NCBI GenBank assembly: GCA_964388575.1
Contig: CAYMAZ010000013.1
Span: forward strand, 9,281-73,280
Length of the DNA stretch: 64,000 bases
Source: CAYMAZ01 sp964388575
GTDB lineage: Bacteria; Bacteroidota; Bacteroidia; Bacteroidales; DTU049
Direction: 5' to 3'
Shown here: positions 60,459 through 64,000 of the stretch, piece by piece
Position numbering within the stretch: the stretch's first letter is position 1
How the letters are laid out: each line of letters opens with the position of its first letter
The notes under the pieces: generated by a model
The model's input: the letters and a program-made list of their open reading frames with translations, nothing else
Told to the model about the DNA's origin: nothing
The model's database searches: none
Program-made: the position numbers and the translations under genes

Positions 60459-63400
60459 ATGAAAAAACCAAGACACTTATTATTATGGCTGGCAGTCCTT
60501 TTGTTCACACTGCCATCCGTGACGATATTCGGGCAGACCGGATATCAGATGAAAATTACCAATGTAGTTCAGGTCTCCTGCAATGTTTATGAGTTGGGCG
60601 TAACGATGAACTCAACAATACCGACACAACTAGTGAAGCTTGCAAATTTTCAGTGTGGTATACAGGTCAATCCAGCAATTATACCACCAGGCGCCACCGT
60701 TGATATTGCATTGATTCCCGGATCGTCAACCATCACGAATACAGCTCAGCGTCCCGGGCCAGAAAAGTTTCTTTTTAACCCGACAACAAACTGCATTCAG
60801 GTTGCCCCGGTAGTTCCGGTAGGATCGGCTGCAGCCTCCTCCGTTCCCATGACAGGTTTTACACTTTTCAAGATTCGTGTAGCCTGCTCCCAGCCTTTTG
60901 TGGCAGGGGAAAGCACCAACCACACCTGGAACTTTATATTTCCGCCTACTTATCCGACCAAAGTTTTTGCTTACATAGGCACCACCAATACAGACATCAC
61001 CAATCCGGCGAATCATTTATTTGTACCTCCGTCTGACATCACCTTTGCAGGTGGTTTTCCTGATCCGGTAGCACAAACTGTGACAACCGACATGACCTCA
61101 TTCTGTAACCTTCCGGGCACAGGCGCCACCATCTCACTCGCGTCCACCCAGTCAGGCTACACCTATTATCTATACAGTGACGGCGTATTGGTTCCCGGAA
61201 CAGAAGGCATGATATTCGGAAGTGGCACCACAGAATCCTTTCCACATCTTGCCACCGGGAGTGTAATGTCCGTAGAAGCCGTAGGCTGTGTTGGTACGAT
61301 TCCGATGCTCAACACCATCGCTTTAACGCCGATTCCCCCGGTCACTGTTGATGTGACCATAAGTGCGAATCCTGGAACCACAGTCACCCCCGGAACTATG
61401 GTAACCTATACTGCCGATGCCCCCAATGGTGGATCAGCTCCCTTTGCCATCTGGCATGTTAATGGAGTTCCTGATTACAACACCTTTGATCCTATCTATT
61501 ACTATACCCCTGTCGATGGAGACCAGATTTACTGTTTGTTTTATCCCAGTGCAGAAGTATGCACCCCTGATATGGAAGTCACGTCCAATGTTTTGGTCAT
61601 GACTGTAGCCAATTTACCTGTCGTATATGATGTCACCGGTGGCGGCACAGTCTGTCAGGGCGACAATGCCATCATCAACCTGAGTGGTTCAGAAACCACG
61701 TTTGGTTATCAGCTGTATAAAGATGGCATTGCTTACGGACCGATCATTGCGGGCACGGGCCTTCCCTTAACATGGAATGTCACAGAAGCAGGCATATACA
61801 CCGTCATGGCTGATGCCACTCTGATGAACGGCAGTGCAGAAGTGATTGTGATCCCCAACACCAGCAATACCACGACCATCAGTGCGTGTGATACCTACAC
61901 CTGGGCAGAAAACGGTATGACCTATACCACTTCAGGCACCTACACCTCAGTAGTTGGCTGTCACACAGAGATTCTGGATTTGACAGTAATTCCAAGTTCA
62001 ACCAATACCACAGTGTTGACAGAATGTGACAGTTACTTCTGGGCAGTAAGTGGCATGACTTACACAACCACAGGAATTTACACAGAAGTTGTGGGTTGTG
62101 TAACAGAAGTTCTTGATCTGACGATCATTCCGAGCACCAGCAATACCACGACCATCAGTGCGTGTGATACATACACCTGGGCAGAAAACGGCACGACCTA
62201 TACCGCCTCAGGCATATACACAGTTGTAACGGGCTGCCACACAGAAATCCTTGACCTTACAATCATACCAAGCACAAGTAACACAACCACATTGACAGTC
62301 TGTGACAGTTACACCTGGGCAGAAAACGGTATGACCTATACCACTTCAGGCACCTACACCTCAGNNNNNNNNNNNNNNNNNNNNNNNNNNNNNNNNNNNN
62401 NNNNNNNNNNNNNNNNNNNNNNNNNNNNNNNNNNNNNNNNNNNNNNNNNNNNNNNNNNNNNNNNACCACATTGACAGTCTGTGACAGTTATACCTGGGCA
62501 GAAAACAACATGACCTATACCACTTCAGGCACCTACACCTCAGTAGTTGGCTGTCACACAGAGATTCTGGATTTGACAGTAATTCCGAGCACCAGCAATA
62601 CCACGACCATCAGTGCATGTGATACATACACCTGGGCAGCAGACGGCATGACGTACACCGCCTCCGGTACCTACACAGTAGTAACGGGATGTCACACAGA
62701 GATTCTGGATCTGACCATTCATCCATCATACTACATTGTAGAAAACGTTTCAGTATTTGATTATGAACTTCCTTATGTATGGCAGGGGAATAGTTATATG
62801 GCAACAGGTCAGTACTTTGCCAACTATCAGTCAGTCTTTGGATGTGACAGCATCTATGAGCTGAACCTGCTGGTGAAAGTATCAGAACCTCTATGGGTAA
62901 GCAAGAATGTAGGAACAGCAGTACAGGCGAACTGGAGTCCGATACCTGGAGCCACCTTGTATCAGTTAAGGTACAGGGAATTGCCTTCAGGCAGCTGGTT
63001 CTATGTAACGCAGTCCACACAGTTGAACAGAAAGGTATATCCATTGATTCCGGGTACAACGTATGAAATGGAAATCAGACACAAAGAAGGATTGGCATGG
63101 GAAAACTGGAGTGCAGCTTATGCTCCCATCGTATTCACCACCAATGTAATAGGATTCACCGCCACATATGATATCGGGACCAAACTCATGTTGGAATGGA
63201 CCGAACTGGATGATGTATCCTCTTACATATTGCAATACAGGAAGACCGGCGATCTGTCATGGATGACAAAAGGCTTCTACAGCACCAACGAAGCGGTTAT
63301 GGGAGCACTTGATGAAAGCACATCTTATGATTTCAGAGTATGCCCGCGTTACAATGAAGTTTCATTCAACTGGTCACAGGTTGGCGCCTTGACATCGAAT

Positions 63401-63940
63401 TATATAGTCATAGACGTAATGAACTATGATGGAATGTCAGCAGACTTCAGCTGGGCTCCGGTAATGAATCCGGCGGCAGATGCATACTATCTGCAAACCA
63501 GAGAAGTGGGTATGACCTCAGTGAACAGCTATTATACCACGACCAATTCAAGATCAGTAACCAATATGGTTGCTGGCGTCATGTATGAATACAGGCTTGT
63601 AGTTCGCTATTCAGGAGTTTCCTGGGGAGCCACAAGCTGGAGGCCACTTGTTTCAGGAAGTAAGGAAGAAACAACAGTTATTCAGCCAATGAACGAACTG
63701 AATGTGTATCCGAACCCTGTAAGTGAAATGTTGACAGTTGAACTTATGACAACTGCAGATGCCACCCATGTATGGAAACTGTATGATGTAAACGGAAAGC
63801 TTGTTATGAGCGGAACCAATACAATCACATCAGGATTAAATTACATGCAGATTGAAACCGGACAATTGCCCACAGGAATGTACATGTTACAGTCGAACTT
63901 CAACGGCATGGTTCGTACATCAAGAGTTATCAAGCAATAA
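60459..63940 (+). CDS. Secreted repeat protein C with T9SS type A sorting domain (broken by an assembly gap)
   Basis: One gene interrupted by 100 N at 62365-62464. The 5' part (60459-62364) has a signal peptide ending TIFGQ, beta-rich domains and then 46-residue Cys repeats. The 3' part resumes in the same repeat at 62465, in another frame because the 100 N is a placeholder; it ends with Fn3-like domains and a T9SS type A domain (VYPNPVSEMLTVELM, PTGMYMLQSNFNG). Repeat consensus pieces: CDTYTWAENGMTYTTSGTY and GCHTEILDLT. The true length is not known. The sorting domain is closely similar to that of protein A (KLYDVNGKLVMSGT versus SIYDTNGKLIMSGT). Confidence 0.88.
61861..62730 (+). repeat. 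138-bp tandem coding repeats (46 residues each)
   Basis: Visible copies start near 61861, 61999, 62137 and 62275; two more follow the gap, then a degenerate one. The spacing of the near-identical copies at 61861 and 62137 is exactly 276 bp. Each unit holds two Cys and the motif TYTW-N-M-TYT-SG-Y. They are coding repeats, not CRISPR: there are no spacers and the frame is maintained. Confidence 0.9.
62365..62464. other. Assembly gap of 100 N in the tandem repeat array
   Basis: Register of the repeats gives the true missing length: the same motif is at 62286 before and 62465 after the gap, so the gap should be about 59 + 138k bp (k from 0). A missing 59 bp restores the reading frame. Confidence 0.85.
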
Positions 63941-63963
63941 TCAGGGTATTATTGCAAAACAGA

Positions 63964-63998
63964 AAAACCGTCCGGAAGAAATTCCGGACGGTTTTTTT
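63964..63998 (+). terminator. Intrinsic terminator after protein C
   Basis: A 10-bp perfect stem CCGTCCGGAA/TTCCGGACGG with loop GAAA and seven T. Confidence 0.93.
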
Positions 63999-64000
63999 AT

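Noticed and set aside
61861..62730. Regular 138-bp repeats as a possible CRISPR array
   Set aside because: The repeats are contiguous, protein-coding, in frame, have no spacers, and no cas gene is near.

Overview
The window is about 64 kb of a Bacteroidota chromosome, probably a Bacteroidales-like or related T9SS-bearing lineage assembled as a draft or metagenome scaffold. The evidence is AT-rich DNA, promoters of the TAnnTTTG type in front of many genes, almost no Shine-Dalgarno sites, a FeoA-FeoB fusion, a PUR-alpha-like DUF3276 protein, and several secreted proteins with type IX secretion (T9SS) C-terminal sorting domains. Two runs of N (13012-13021 and 62365-62464) lie inside genes.

Layout. 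1-2147: the end of mreB, then mreC and mreD (cell shape). 2241-2311: tRNA-Cys on the minus strand with its own terminator. 2828-4614: an exported ankyrin-repeat protein and a small lipoprotein. 4619-5726 (minus): a lipoprotein and a YiiX-type papain-fold amidase. 5884-8328 (minus): a translesion/DNA-damage operon umuD-umuC-SRAP with a perfect 16-bp palindrome at its promoter. 8388-10650 (minus): lptG-like permease and tgt. 10847-13399: feoAB fusion. 13478-14413: two paralogous lipoproteins. 14469-15869 (minus): trxB and the RNase P RNA. 15928-21615 (minus): the chromosome-maintenance/envelope block parA-parB-DUF5683-dapB-lepB-glycosyltransferase. 21719-22048 (minus): DUF3276. 22259-24124: membrane CapD/FlaA1-type nucleotide-sugar dehydratase.

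24160-36156 is the most unusual stretch. It has a ModE-type regulator lacking the molybdate-binding domain, two secreted proteins, a tight four-gene operon (TonB-dependent receptor, tandem sulfite-oxidase-fold protein without an evident Mo-ligand cysteine, CcsA-like and short ResB-like membrane proteins), then a tungstate/molybdate ABC importer (WtpA, WtpB, WtpC). The importer is split by an opposite-strand pair of exported proteins. I infer an envelope-spanning molybdate/tungstate acquisition or sensing island. The parts are recognisable; the combination is not one I can name.

36264-42162: a T9SS cargo protein, hisS, hutH and manA. 42535-63940: three very large secreted mosaic proteins (2560 aa, 3208 aa, and one broken by an assembly gap). 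They are built from Fn3-like, parallel beta-helix, lamin-tail-like, GEVED and cysteine-motif repeat modules. The first and third end in T9SS type A sorting domains, the middle one in a dockerin-like double calcium-binding repeat. The first two share a 222-bp stretch of exact identity, which suggests recent recombination between them.
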